Origin: Paenibacillus xylanivorans
GTDB lineage: Bacteria > Bacillota > Bacilli > Paenibacillales > Paenibacillaceae
DNA length: 64,000 nt
Direction: 5' to 3'
Assembly (NCBI RefSeq): GCF_001280595.1
Contig: NZ_LITU01000015.1
Coordinates: forward strand, 41,902-105,901
Shown: piece by piece, positions 37,029 through 46,246 of the stretch
How positions within the stretch are numbered: position 1 is the first letter of the stretch
Layout: each line of letters opens with the position of its first letter
Translations under genes and position numbers: made by a program
Notes under the pieces: model-generated
What the model was told of the DNA's origin: nothing
Seen by the model: the letters and a program-made list of their open reading frames with translations, nothing else
Databases searched by the model: none

Positions 37029-38579
37029 ATGGGTAATTTGGATATGGATGTATTGTTGGTTCCTGCAATTGTTGTAGGTGTGATTTTGATTCTTGGCTTG
37101 GCTTTCTGGGCGAGGTACAAAACGGTTGGGCCGGATGAAGCCATGATCGTTACAGGTTCGTTCCTTGGCAGCAAAAACATTTCGGACGATGACTCCGGTC
37201 GAAAAATTAAAATTGTTCGTGGAGGCGGCGCATTTATCTTGCCTGTGTTCCAGCAATCGGAGTTTATCTCGCTGTTGTCCCATAAGCTCGACGTCTCCAC
37301 ACCGGAAGTATACACGGAACAGGGTGTACCAGTCATTGCCGATGGTGTCGCTATTATCAAGGTGGGAAGCGCTGTAGAAGACGTGGCCACCGCAGCGGAG
37401 CAATTCATTGGTAAGCCAGTGGAATCGTTAAGAAGTGAAGCACAGGAGGTTCTGGAGGGGCATTTGCGGGCCATCCTCGGAACAATGACGGTGGAGGAAG
37501 TATACCGTAACCGCGATCGCTTCGCGCAAGAGGTTCAAGGTGTAGCAGCCAGAGATCTGAAAAAAATGGGACTGCAAATCGTCTCGTTTACGATCAAAGA
37601 TGTTCGTGACAAACAGGGTTATCTGGATGCGCTTGGTAAACCGAGAATAGCAGCCGTTAAGCGGGATGCTGAAATTGCGGAAGCGGAAGCGATGCGGGAT
37701 GCACGTATTCAGAAGGCCAATGCGGAAGAACAGGGACAAAAAGCCGAGTTGCTGCGTGATACGAATATCGCTGAAGCTGCAAAAGAGAAGGAACTGAAAG
37801 TAGCGACGTTTAAGCGGGATCAAGATACAGCGAAGGCGGAAGCCGATCAGGCGTACCATATCCACGAAGCGCGTGCGAGACAAACCGTGGTGGAGGAAGA
37901 AATGAAGGTTGAACTCGTTCGTAAAGAACGTGAGATTGATCTCCAAGAGAAAGAAATTATCGTACGTGAGAAGCAATATGATGCTGAAGTGAAGAAAAAG
38001 GCAGAAGCAGATCGTTATGCGGTGGAGCAGGCTGCCGAAGCGGATAAAGCTAAAAGAATGCGTGAAGCCGATGCGATACAGTATTCCATTGAGACACATG
38101 CCAAGGCAACAGCCGAGCAGAAGCGGCTTGAAGGGCAAGCTATGGCGGATGCAGAACTTGCCAAAGGGACAGCGGATTCAGAGGTTATTCGTCTGAGAGG
38201 TCTTGCAGAAGCAGAAGCGAAGGAGAAGCTGGCCGAAGCGTTCCAGAAGTTTGGCGAAGCTGCCGTGCTCGATATCATCGTCAAAATGCTGCCTGAACTT
38301 GCTGGTAAGATTGCGGAGCCTATCTCCGCGATTGATAAACTGACCGTTGTGGATACAGGTAAGGGTGAAGGCGCTGCTCGTGTAAGCAATTACGTAACAG
38401 AGCTCATGGCGACGGCTCCCGAGATGCTCAAAAGTGTCTCTGGCATTGATGTGGAGCAGTTAATTAAAGGTTTCACCAAGCCTAAAACAGCAGCACCAGT
38501 TGCTATTCAACAGAGTGAGCCTGTAACGACTCCGTCTATAATCGACAAGATTGTGGAAAAAGCTGGTGTTGATGAGTAA
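37029..38579 (+). CDS. floT: Flotillin FloT
   Basis: The 516-residue protein scaffolds functional membrane microdomains. It has one N-terminal membrane segment (residues 8-27), an SPFH/PHB domain (about 30-200, with AILGTMTVEEVYRNRDRFAQ), a long alanine/glutamate-rich coiled coil (about 210-400, many EAEA repeats), and a C-terminal tail with the repeated AEAKEKLAEAFQKFGEAAVL helix. Length and layout match B. subtilis FloT (YuaG). It is paired with the NfeD-like gene. Confidence 0.96.
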   Translation: MGNLDMDVLLVPAIVVGVILILGLAFWARYKTVGPDEAMIVTGSFLGSKNISDDDSGRKIKIVRGGGAFILPVFQQSEFISLLSHKLDVSTPEVYTEQGVPVIADGVAIIKVGSAVEDVATAAEQFIGKPVESLRSEAQEVLEGHLRAILGTMTVEEVYRNRDRFAQEVQGVAARDLKKMGLQIVSFTIKDVRDKQGYLDALGKPRIAAVKRDAEIAEAEAMRDARIQKANAEEQGQKAELLRDTNIAEAAKEKELKVATFKRDQDTAKAEADQAYHIHEARARQTVVEEEMKVELVRKEREIDLQEKEIIVREKQYDAEVKKKAEADRYAVEQAAEADKAKRMREADAIQYSIETHAKATAEQKRLEGQAMADAELAKGTADSEVIRLRGLAEAEAKEKLAEAFQKFGEAAVLDIIVKMLPELAGKIAEPISAIDKLTVVDTGKGEGAARVSNYVTELMATAPEMLKSVSGIDVEQLIKGFTKPKTAAPVAIQQSEPVTTPSIIDKIVEKAGVDE

Positions 38580-38645
38580 GACAGCGAGTTATAAAGCACT
38601 CATGCTCTATTGACCTTAAGGCGAATTTTTGTTACTTTTTAAGCG

Positions 38646-38688
38646 AGACGTCCGGCGTGGTTTGCCCGCTTCCGGATGTCTTTTCGTT
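38646..38688 (+). terminator. Terminator of nfeD-floT
   Basis: GACGTCCGG (38647-38655) pairs with CCGGATGTC (38672-38680), with one wobble, followed by TTTTCGTTCTT. Confidence 0.85.
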
Positions 38689-38696
38689 CTTACTAG

Positions 38697-38728
38697 GGTG
38701 TGACTGAATCACACCTAAGATGGTGTGA
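38697..38728 (+). promoter_or_regulatory. Mutually exclusive hairpins before glcT
   Basis: GGTGTGA occurs at 38697-38703 and again at 38722-38728, with its complement TCACACC exactly between at 38709-38715. The middle arm can pair with either copy but not both. The second hairpin ends a few bases before the GAGGTG ribosome site of glcT (38735-38740), so choice of pairing could alter translation. Confidence 0.45.
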
Positions 38729-38745
38729 AAAAAGAGGTGCAAACA

Positions 38746-39600
38746 TTGAGTAGCCTGCAAGTAGCCAAAGCGCTAAATAATAATGTAATTATTGCACAGC
38801 ATCCTGAGCATGGAGAAGTTGTCGTGATTGGTAAAGGCATCGGCTTCAATCGGAAAACGAATGACATTATTCCACTGATGGCTGTGGAGAAAATGTTCAT
38901 TCTGAGAAACCAGCAGGAGCAAGAGCAATATAAACAGCTTCTTCCACAAGTGGATGAGGCATTGATTGAAATCATTAATGATGTCATTACGTATATTGCA
39001 GAACATACGGACGTTCCTTTAAACGAACATATTCATATCGCATTGACCGATCATATTTCTTTTGCGCTGAAACGGAAAGAACAAGGCATTGTCATACAGA
39101 ATCCATTTCTATATGAAACCCGTGAAATTTATCCTGACGAATATCGCATGGGTGATTATGCGGTGCGTTTGATTAAGGAAAAATTGGGCGTAGATTTGGG
39201 AATGGATGAGATCGGTTTTATTGCGCTTCACATCTACAGTGCCATGACCAACCAAAATATTTCTCAAGTTCGCGAGCATTCGCAACTAATTACCGACTTG
39301 GTAAGCCTGGTATCCACCCAACTGGATTATTCGTTTGAGACGGAGTCACTGGATTACTCCCGGCTGCTGACCCATCTTCGATTTGCCTTGGAGCGCGTCC
39401 GTCGGGGAGATAAAGTGGAAGAACTTCATAAATTGGATTCCCTGTTGAAGTTGGAGTATCCTGAAATGTACTCGCTTGCATGGAAGCTAACCAAGGTGAT
39501 GGAAAAAAGGTTGAATCTCCCTGTATATCCTGCTGAAGTAGGCTATCTGACCATTCATTTGCAACGCTTGAATCAAAGGAAAGAAGAAGAGAACAAGTGA
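38746..39600 (+). CDS. glcT: Transcription antiterminator GlcT
   Basis: GlcT binds the RAT element in the ptsG leader and prevents termination when glucose is present. The 284-residue protein has an N-terminal RNA-binding CAT domain (VAKALNNNVIIAQHPEHGEV, VVIGKGIGFNRK) and two PRD domains with regulatory histidines (LNEHIHIALTDHISF and EIGFIALHIYSAM). EIICBA-Glc and HPr are expected to phosphorylate these. The TTG at 38746 fits the GAGGTG site and the B. subtilis N-terminus; a GTG at 38725 lies inside the upstream hairpin. ptsG follows. Confidence 0.95.
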   Translation: MSSLQVAKALNNNVIIAQHPEHGEVVVIGKGIGFNRKTNDIIPLMAVEKMFILRNQQEQEQYKQLLPQVDEALIEIINDVITYIAEHTDVPLNEHIHIALTDHISFALKRKEQGIVIQNPFLYETREIYPDEYRMGDYAVRLIKEKLGVDLGMDEIGFIALHIYSAMTNQNISQVREHSQLITDLVSLVSTQLDYSFETESLDYSRLLTHLRFALERVRRGDKVEELHKLDSLLKLEYPEMYSLAWKLTKVMEKRLNLPVYPAEVGYLTIHLQRLNQRKEEENK

Positions 39601-39603
39601 AAT

Positions 39604-39621
39604 AATTCCACTAGTGGAATT
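39604..39621. repeat. 18-bp perfect palindrome between glcT and ptsG
   Basis: AATTCCACTAGTGGAATT is a perfect palindrome three bases after the glcT stop and 27 bases before the ptsG -35 element. There is no T run, so it is not a typical terminator. Confidence 0.6.
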
Positions 39622-39648
39622 CTACTTCGACAAATTTCGTGTAAAGGC

Positions 39649-39677
39649 TTGCATCGTTTTTAAAGTGGTGCTACAAT
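39649..39677 (+). promoter_or_regulatory. ptsG promoter
   Basis: TTGCAT (39649-39654), a 17-base spacer and TACAAT (39672-39677) precede the RAT leader. Confidence 0.65.
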
Positions 39678-39714
39678 GATTTCCGTAATCAAGCAACTGA
39701 ATAAACACAAACGA

Positions 39715-39831
39715 CGTGTTACTGATTCGATCAGGCATGAGTTATTTAGAGCGTGATTGTTCTTACCTTATACCGGGTATGCTATACCCGAAGGTTGGAT
39801 CAATTTCCTTTATTAACTCGTGCCTTTTTTT
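39715..39831 (+). promoter_or_regulatory. RAT antiterminator and terminator of the ptsG leader
   Basis: TTACTGATTCGATCAGGCAT (39719-39738) resembles the B. subtilis ptsG RAT element. Its 3' part, AGGCATGAGTTA (39732-39743), is also the 5' arm of a terminator with TAACTCGTGCCT (39814-39825), followed by seven T in all. The two structures share bases, so GlcT binding excludes termination. A GGGTAT/ATACCC hairpin sits inside the terminator loop. Confidence 0.88.
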
Positions 39832-39889
39832 GTTTTCCCTTGCTTGCATCACAACATAAAAATTTAAAAGAAAGGGTGAATACGACACA

Positions 39890-41944
39890 ATGTTCAAAAA
39901 GCTTTTTGGTGTATTGCAAAGAGTAGGTAAAGCTCTTATGCTACCTGTAGCCATCTTACCAGCGGCAGGTTTACTGCTAGGAATTGGTAACATGCTTGTG
40001 AATCCGGATTTTCTGCAATATGTTACAGTGCTAGATACCCCCTGGGTTAGCTCAATCGCAACGATTATGATGAATGCGGGTCAGATCGTATTTGATAATC
40101 TGGCATTGCTGTTCGCTGTCGGGGTAGCCGTCGGGCTGGCCGGAGGCGAAGGTGTCGCAGGTCTTGCGGCCATTATCGGTTACTTGGTCATGAACGTGAC
40201 TCTGGGTACGGCTGTTGGTGTTACACCAGCCATGATCGGTGAAGTACCAGGTTATGCCAGCATATTGGGTATCCCTACATTGAGTACGGGCGTTTTCGGA
40301 GGTATTATCATAGGTATTACCGCCGCGCTATGCTACAATCGATTTTTCAAAATCGAACTGCCGTCTTACCTCGGTTTCTTTGCAGGTAAACGCTTTGTCC
40401 CGATTATCACTTCAGTCGTTTCTCTCTTAATCGGGTTGCTTCTGGTCGTCATCTGGCCTCCAATTCAAAATGGGCTGAATTCTGTATCTCACTTCATGGT
40501 AGATACAAGTCCGACATTATCGGCATTCATTTTCGGAGTCGTAGAACGGTCACTTATTCCGTTCGGTCTCCATCATATTTTCTACTCGCCGTTCTGGTTT
40601 GAGTTCGGTGAATATGTGAACAAAGCTGGGGATGTCATTCGTGGAGACCAGCAAATTTTCTTCAATCAACTGCGAGATGGTGTGAACCTTACAGCGGGAA
40701 CGTTCCAAGTTGGTAAATTCCCGTTCATGATGTTCGGTTTGCCAGCTGCGGCGCTTGCGATGTACCATGAAGCAAGACCAGAGCACAAAAAGTATGTTGC
40801 AGGGATCATGGGATCAGCTGCGCTTACTTCTTTCCTCACAGGGATTACAGAGCCGCTTGAGTTCTCATTCCTGTTTGTAGCACCAATCCTGTTTGCAGTA
40901 CACTGTATCTTCGCAGGTTTGTCTTTCATGACGATGCAAATTCTTGGAGTCAAAATCGGGATGACGTTCTCCGGCGGATTTATTGACTTCCTGATCTTCG
41001 GGATCATCCCGAATCGTACACCTTGGTGGGATGTTATTATCGTAGGTTTGATTCTTGCAGTGATTTACTATTTCGGATTCCGATTCATCATTCGCAAATT
41101 CAATCTGAAAACACCAGGACGTGAAGAGGCAACTCCTGAAACAGCTTCGGGCGGAGGTTCAGGTTCTACGGATGATCTGCCTCACAATATCCTTGCTGCA
41201 TTCGGTGGGCAAGAGAATATCAAACATCTGGATGCCTGCATTACTCGTTTGCGGATTGAAGTAAATGAGAAATCCAGTGTAAATAAAGATCGTTTGAAAC
41301 AATTGGGTGCATCTGGCGTACTTGAAGTGGGTAATAATGTACAGGCCATCTTCGGTACACGTTCAGATACGATCAAATCCCAAATGCAGGATATCATTGC
41401 AGGACGGACACCGGCACCAGCTCCAGCAGCTGTGGATAAGCCAGCTCCTGAACAGGAAAAGGCGCAAGGTGAAGAAGGCGAACGTATTATAACGGAAGAC
41501 ATCGTTATGCCAGTTAACGGCGAATTGATGGATATCACAAACGTTCCTGATCCGGTCTTTGCTGAGAAAATGACAGGTGACGGCTTTGCTGTTCTGCCTC
41601 ATGATGGCAAGATCACTTCTCCTGTATACGGTAAGGTGTTTAACGTATTTCCGAGCAAACATGCCGTGGGCATTATGTCGGACGGAGGCAAGGAAGTGCT
41701 TGTTCATATAGGTGTCAACACGGTGAAGCTGAAAGGTAAGGGCTTTAACGTGCTTGTGCAGGAAGGCGATCTGGTATCGGCCGGACAACCAATTATGGAA
41801 GTGGATCTGGAGTATGTGAAAGCCAATGCTCCGTCGATTATCTCTCCGGTCATTTTCACCAACCTGCCGGAAGGTTCAACAGTCACGCTCAAGAAGAGCG
41901 GGGTACTGAAAATTGGCGATCAGCCAATCATTGAGATAAAATAA
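39890..41944 (+). CDS. ptsG: PTS glucose-specific EIICBA
   Basis: The 684-residue permease imports and phosphorylates glucose. The EIIC part (about 1-415) has multiple membrane helices and TGITEPLEFSFLFVAP. EIIB carries the phosphorylated cysteine in HLDACITRLR. EIIA carries SKHAVGIMS and the phosphorylated histidine in EVLVHIGVNTVKL. A Gly/Ser-Thr linker (ETASGGGSGSTDD) joins EIIC and EIIB. Expression is controlled by GlcT at the RAT leader. ptsH and ptsI follow. Confidence 0.96.
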   Translation: MFKKLFGVLQRVGKALMLPVAILPAAGLLLGIGNMLVNPDFLQYVTVLDTPWVSSIATIMMNAGQIVFDNLALLFAVGVAVGLAGGEGVAGLAAIIGYLVMNVTLGTAVGVTPAMIGEVPGYASILGIPTLSTGVFGGIIIGITAALCYNRFFKIELPSYLGFFAGKRFVPIITSVVSLLIGLLLVVIWPPIQNGLNSVSHFMVDTSPTLSAFIFGVVERSLIPFGLHHIFYSPFWFEFGEYVNKAGDVIRGDQQIFFNQLRDGVNLTAGTFQVGKFPFMMFGLPAAALAMYHEARPEHKKYVAGIMGSAALTSFLTGITEPLEFSFLFVAPILFAVHCIFAGLSFMTMQILGVKIGMTFSGGFIDFLIFGIIPNRTPWWDVIIVGLILAVIYYFGFRFIIRKFNLKTPGREEATPETASGGGSGSTDDLPHNILAAFGGQENIKHLDACITRLRIEVNEKSSVNKDRLKQLGASGVLEVGNNVQAIFGTRSDTIKSQMQDIIAGRTPAPAPAAVDKPAPEQEKAQGEEGERIITEDIVMPVNGELMDITNVPDPVFAEKMTGDGFAVLPHDGKITSPVYGKVFNVFPSKHAVGIMSDGGKEVLVHIGVNTVKLKGKGFNVLVQEGDLVSAGQPIMEVDLEYVKANAPSIISPVIFTNLPEGSTVTLKKSGVLKIGDQPIIEIK

Positions 41945-42021
41945 GAAGTGTTACGACAATGGCAAGCAAGTGTAAATATATGCAATGCCTAAACTAAATT
42001 ATTGAAAGTGAGATGATTGTA

Positions 42022-42297
42022 ATGCAACAAACATTCAGAATTACAGACGAAGATGGTATCCACGCACGTCCGGCGACAGCCCTGGTTAATACAGCAAACA
42101 AATTCAAAGGTGCAGAATCCTTTGCAGAAGCTAACGGTAAAAAAGTAACTTTGAAATCCATCCTGGGTGTACTTTCCCTGGGTCTGGAACAAGGCGACAC
42201 CATCAACATCATCGTTGAAGGCGAAGGCGAAGCTGAAGCTCTTCAAGCTTTGACAGATGTTATGGTTAACGAAGGGCTGGGCGAAATTAATGCTTAA
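42022..42297 (+). CDS. ptsH: Phosphocarrier protein HPr
   Basis: HPr transfers phosphate from EI to the sugar EIIA domains, and its Ser46 form acts with CcpA in carbon catabolite repression. The 91-residue product has His15 in [10 protein letters not shown] and Ser46 in [15 protein letters not shown]. The ATG at 42022 gives the normal HPr N-terminus (MQQTFRITD); an ATG at 42013 would add three residues. The ptsI start overlaps its stop by eight bases. Confidence 0.96.
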   Translation: MQQTFRITDEDGIHARPATALVNTANKFKGAESFAEANGKKVTLKSILGVLSLGLEQGDTINIIVEGEGEAEALQALTDVMVNEGLGEINA

Positions 42298-44002
42298 TGT
42301 TTCTGGGATCGCGGCTTCGGCGGGTATTGCTATCGCCAAGGCGTTTATCTTGGAGCATCCCAATTACTCTGTAGAAAAACGCGAAATCAACGACGTTGAC
42401 GCAGAGATCGCGAAACTCGACTCGGCTCTGGGCAAGTCCCAGGCTGAGCTTGAGGCGATCAAAGAGCGTACTTTACAAGAGCTTGGCGAGAAAAAAGCTG
42501 AGATTTTTGCTTCGCATTTGCTCATTCTGAATGACCCGGAACTGATTGATCCGGTTAAAGCAAAAATATCGGATGATAAGATTAATGCGGAATTCGCATT
42601 GAACGAAACAGCAGCGCAATTTATCGAAATGTTTGAAAACATGAAGAGTGCTTACCTGCAGGAACGTGCTGCAGATATGCGTGATGTAACCAAACGTGTG
42701 CTGAATCACTTGCTTGGTATCGAATTCATGAGCCCGGCTGAGATTAGCGAAGAAGTGATCGTGCTTGCGGAGGATCTTACGCCTTCCGACACGGCTCAAC
42801 TGAACCGTCAATATGTAAAAGGTTTTGCAACCAATATTGGTGGACGTACTTCTCACTCCGCTATCATGGCTCGTTCGCTTGAAATCCCGGCTGTTGTTGG
42901 AACTAAGGACATTCTGGCTCAAGCGAAACAAGGCGATATGATTATCGTTGATGGTTTGGACGGTCATGTACTGGTTAATCCAACGGATGATGTTATTGCT
43001 GAGTATCGTTCCAAACAGGAGCAATACGATGCACAACGTGCCGAGTGGAGAAAACTGCGTGATGAACCAACCGTGACGGTGGATAACGTTCATGTGGAAC
43101 TGGCAGCCAACATCGGTACTCCGAATGATGTTGCAGGTGTTCTGGAAAATGGCGGCGAGGCTGTAGGCCTGTACCGTACCGAGTTCCTGTACATGGGCAG
43201 AGACAAGCTTCCTTCCGAAGACATTCAGTACAATGCTTACAAGGCTGTACTGGAGAAAATGGAAGGTAAACCTGTTGTCGTTCGTACACTCGACATTGGT
43301 GGAGACAAAGAGCTTCCATATCTGGATCTGCCAAAAGAAATGAATCCATTCCTCGGTTTCCGCGCAGTTCGTCTGTGTCTGGATCGTCTGGATATTTTCC
43401 GTACGCAATTGCGTGCATTGCTGCGTGCAAGCGTACATGGTAACCTGCGTGTCATGTTCCCAATGATTGCAACACTGGGTGAATTCCGTGAAGCGAAGGC
43501 TGTCCTGCTTGAAGAGAAGGAGAAGCTGGTAGCTGAAGGTATTGCTGTGTCAGACAGCATCCAACTGGGAATCATGGTCGAAATTCCTTCGACTGCGGTT
43601 CTGGCGGATCAATTTGCCAAAGAAGTGGATTTCTTCAGTATCGGAACAAACGATCTGATTCAATACACAATGGCTGCTGACCGTATGAATGAGCGTGTGT
43701 CGTATCTTTATCAACCATATAACCCTGCCATCTTGCGTTTGGTTAAAATGGTCATTGATGCAGCACACGGTGAAGGCAAATGGGTTGGCATGTGTGGAGA
43801 GATGGCCGGAGACGAAACAGCAATTCCCTTGCTGCTCGGTCTCGGATTGGATGAGTTCAGCATGAGCGCAACATCCATTCTGCCAGCTCGTAGTCAGATC
43901 ACCAAGCTGTCCCGTGCAGACATGCAAGAGCTTGCTGCTAAAGCTCTGGATATGCAAACGGCTGAACAAGTCGTTGAACTGGTTCAAAGCATACAAGCGT
44001 AA
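42290..44002 (+). CDS. ptsI: PTS enzyme I
   Basis: EI autophosphorylates from PEP and donates phosphate to HPr. The 570-residue protein has the phosphohistidine motif [13 protein letters not shown], the PEP-binding [41 protein letters not shown] and the active cysteine in [10 protein letters not shown]. The ATG at 42290 overlaps the ptsH end, and GAAGGGCTGGG lies upstream within ptsH. Confidence 0.97.
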   Translation: MLNVSGIAASAGIAIAKAFILEHPNYSVEKREINDVDAEIAKLDSALGKSQAELEAIKERTLQELGEKKAEIFASHLLILNDPELIDPVKAKISDDKINAEFALNETAAQFIEMFENMKSAYLQERAADMRDVTKRVLNHLLGIEFMSPAEISEEVIVLAEDLTPSDTAQLNRQYVKGFATNIGGRTSHSAIMARSLEIPAVVGTKDILAQAKQGDMIIVDGLDGHVLVNPTDDVIAEYRSKQEQYDAQRAEWRKLRDEPTVTVDNVHVELAANIGTPNDVAGVLENGGEAVGLYRTEFLYMGRDKLPSEDIQYNAYKAVLEKMEGKPVVVRTLDIGGDKELPYLDLPKEMNPFLGFRAVRLCLDRLDIFRTQLRALLRASVHGNLRVMFPMIATLGEFREAKAVLLEEKEKLVAEGIAVSDSIQLGIMVEIPSTAVLADQFAKEVDFFSIGTNDLIQYTMAADRMNERVSYLYQPYNPAILRLVKMVIDAAHGEGKWVGMCGEMAGDETAIPLLLGLGLDEFSMSATSILPARSQITKLSRADMQELAAKALDMQTAEQVVELVQSIQA

Positions 44003-44074
44003 TTTTATGGGGTTTCTACCCGATTTTAAGGGTTTCTTTTTCCGATAAAAAAGCTGCAGTCTTGCAGCGATTTT

Positions 44075-44117
44075 GCCGGTATCTGTTGTTACAGCAGATG
44101 CCGGCTTTTTTTATTTT
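44075..44117 (+). terminator. Terminator of the pts operon
   Basis: GCCGGTATCTG (44075-44085) pairs with CAGATGCCGGC (44095-44105), with one wobble, and is followed by seven T. A smaller GCTGCA/TGCAGC hairpin stands just before it. Confidence 0.9.
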
Positions 44118-44172
44118 TAAGCCGATATGTCTATTCTGCGGAAAAGTTACATTTTTCCGTTTGTTTCTTGGT

Positions 44173-44187
44173 TGAAAATCATTATCA
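44173..44187. promoter_or_regulatory. Fur box
   Basis: TGAAAATCATTATCA matches the 7-1-7 Fur consensus TGATAATNATTATCA with a single mismatch. It lies about 60 bases before the broken AraC/binding-protein gene, marking this locus as iron regulated. Confidence 0.75.
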
Positions 44188-44247
44188 TTAGGATAACTGA
44201 GCAAAAAGATCAATGGATATCATGCTGAGGGAGAAAGTAGGGTTACC

Positions 44248-45437
44248 ATGAAGATCAATGAAAAGAAGGCAGACAAGATGCTTAAATATAGCAGTATCGA
44301 TTCGTTTGAAGTTCCCTGGAATGGAGAAGTTGTTCATCCTGCAATAGCTGAACATACCGCAGTTCTTTGTACAAGTGGTTCCGGAACTCTGGTATCGAAT
44401 GAACATATATCCCGACTGAACGAAGGGGAGGTCTATTTGCTGGCACCTGGGCAGAGGTTTAAGCTGGCGGCGGATGAGCAGCTTCTAAAAGGCTCTTTGG
44501 TCCGTTTCGATATACGAATTGGGCGGGGAACAGAAGATGATCGCTACCAATGTCTTTATGGAGGGGTTATTTGGGTGCAAAGACCTGCAACAACTCGCTC
44601 TCTCTTGCGAGCGATTACTTCAATTGGAGGCCGCTGGTGACGAGGAACACTTCAATAGACAGGTTCTGTTATACGGTCTGATGACTTTACTTGTTAAAGC
44701 GGAGGCTAAGTCGGAAAGCGTTGAACCAACCCCTGCTGCGATAGCCCGTGTTGCCGATTATATGATTGAACATCTGGATCATGAGTTAAAACGAGATGAA
44801 TTGGCCAAGCTCGCTGGCCTGAGCCCGGGATATTTTTCGTTGGCATTTCAACAATACACAGGAAAGACTCCTACGGCTTATTTGATGGATGTCAGAATGA
44901 AACGGGCTAAGGAGCTTCTTTTGTCAGGTGACGGTGTGAAAGAGACCGCAATTCGAGTGGGCTATGAAGATGAGTTTTATTTTAGCCGCAGATTCAAACA
45001 GAAGATGGGACTTTCACCCAACGCGTTTGTCAAAAGCCGCAGATACAGTATCGTAAGTGTCTCTGATCCAATCTCGGGCAGTTTACTGGCACTTGGCCTG
45101 CTCCCGAAGGCAGCTGCCTTTTATCCAAATCATGAGTTATACAACCGAATGACCCGTCTGCACTCTTATGAGCTGGGGGAGGGGCAGGTCTGGCAAGAAA
45201 ATGTGGATCGATTGCGTGCGTCGGAGCCGGAGCTTATTTTCTGCACCGACATTCTGGCCGAGCGATCGCGAAAAGAGCTGGAGCAGATTGCGCCTACAGT
45301 TGCCATCCCTTGGTTATCCGCAGACTGGCGTCAACAGCTTCGAACCATTGCAGAAGTCATGGAGCATCGGGAAGAAGCGGAGACGTGGCTGTCGGATTAC
45401 GATGGTAAGGCTGAAGCGGTTTACCGCAAAGTAAGAC
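44248..45437 (+). pseudogene. Frameshifted and truncated Btr-like AraC regulator with binding-protein domain
   Basis: The first frame (44248 to about 44511) encodes a cupin-like sensor (HTAVLCTSGSGTLVSNEHIS, LAPGQRFKLAADEQL). It runs off frame at about 44509-44520, where the next frame continues YELGGEQ...FMEGLFGCKDLQQLAL, then an AraC domain (ELAKLAGLSPGYFSLAFQQ, ETAIRVGYEDEFYFSRRFKQ) and the first part of a periplasmic-binding-like domain (ALGLLPKAAAFYPN, LRASEPELIFCTDIL). This is the layout of the bacillibactin regulator Btr of B. subtilis. The binding domain stops near VYRKVRRN, where the frame breaks into fhuF sequence. A sequencing error could explain the first shift but not the missing C-terminal third. 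Confidence 0.75.
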
Positions 45438-46049
45438 GTAACAGCCTATTTCACGAGTTGGTTCGGCGATGTGGCAGCTGGGCTGCAATATACCGTATCC
45501 GTCCATCATGCAGCTCCCAATTTCTCGCTAGCCAATCTGAGTGTACATTTGATGCAGGAAACCGGTTATACAAGAATTGCTTTTCAGCTTGAGAAATTGG
45601 AGGTCAATTTGGCTCCTAATGATTCGAAAGGAAGAATGGCCTGGCTCGAAGCAGAATTTAGACGTTTTTACAGTCAGACTGCACGTCCACTTATGGAGTG
45701 TTTGTCCGATGCTTCCGGGTTGTATGTGAGCATGTTGTGGGGGCAGTTGCCAACGTCGCTGCAAAACTACAGGGAGAACATCCATGATGCGTATCCGAAT
45801 GATGAAACTCTTTTGCGTCAGTTTGCGGCTGATGAACAGTTGGTGCAAACTGGTCTGGAAGCTGACGTATTTGGTCTGGCCAAGAATCCGCTTCGCGTCA
45901 GGGTTCGGATGATTGATCATCCGCTGGAGCCTTCGAAGAGACTTTCGATCAAAAATGTCTGTTGCCTGCAATATTTTCGACAAGGACGCTCTTATTGTTA
46001 TACCTGTCCGCGTTTGGGTAAGAAGGAACGGTCCAATTGGGAGCCCTAG
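45438..46049 (+). pseudogene. fhuF: 5'-truncated fhuF-like ferric siderophore reductase
   Basis: In a third frame, from about 45438, the sequence reads AYFTSWFGDVAAGLQYTVSV, then PLMECLSDASGLYVSMLWGQ, and ends with NVCCLQYFRQ...YCYTCPRL. The CC-x10-C-x2-C cysteine pattern is the 2Fe-2S site of FhuF-type reductases, which release iron from siderophores. About 203 residues remain, and the N-terminal part is missing. The join to the upstream Btr-like gene lies within about ten bases around 45431-45440. This looks like a deletion that removed the end of one gene and the start of the other. A GTG at 45471 could still start a fragment. Confidence 0.7.
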
Positions 46050-46089
46050 ACGGAAGATAATGAGATAAAGATGACGGATAAAAGAATTA

Positions 46090-46122
46090 AAACAGCCGCA
46101 CACAGTGCGGCTGTTTTTTGGT
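46090..46122 (+). terminator. Terminator after the fhuF remnant
   Basis: AACAGCCGCA pairs with TGCGGCTGTT over CACAG, followed by a run of T. This is a strong stem that probably served the intact fhuF gene. Confidence 0.88.
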
Positions 46123-46246
46123 CATTTATAAACGAATATCAACGACTGAATATGTTTCCATTTTAATTTTCATGCCCGAAACCCTAGAATAGATCATGGT
46201 TCGGTTGCGGGCATGAGCGTATGCAAGCTTTAATTTAGATTAACTT

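Noticed and set aside
42473-43438. 321-codon minus-strand frame inside ptsI
   Set aside because: Shadow of enzyme I; low-complexity His/Thr/Cys-rich translation.
44248-46049. Programmed frameshifting in the Btr-like/fhuF-like region
   Set aside because: No slippery heptamer or stop-codon context fits, and whole parts of both proteins are missing, so decay is the better explanation.
46171-46215. CATGCCCG/CGGGCATG inverted repeat as a gcvPB terminator
   Set aside because: The arms are separated by 29 bases and no T run follows on the minus strand.
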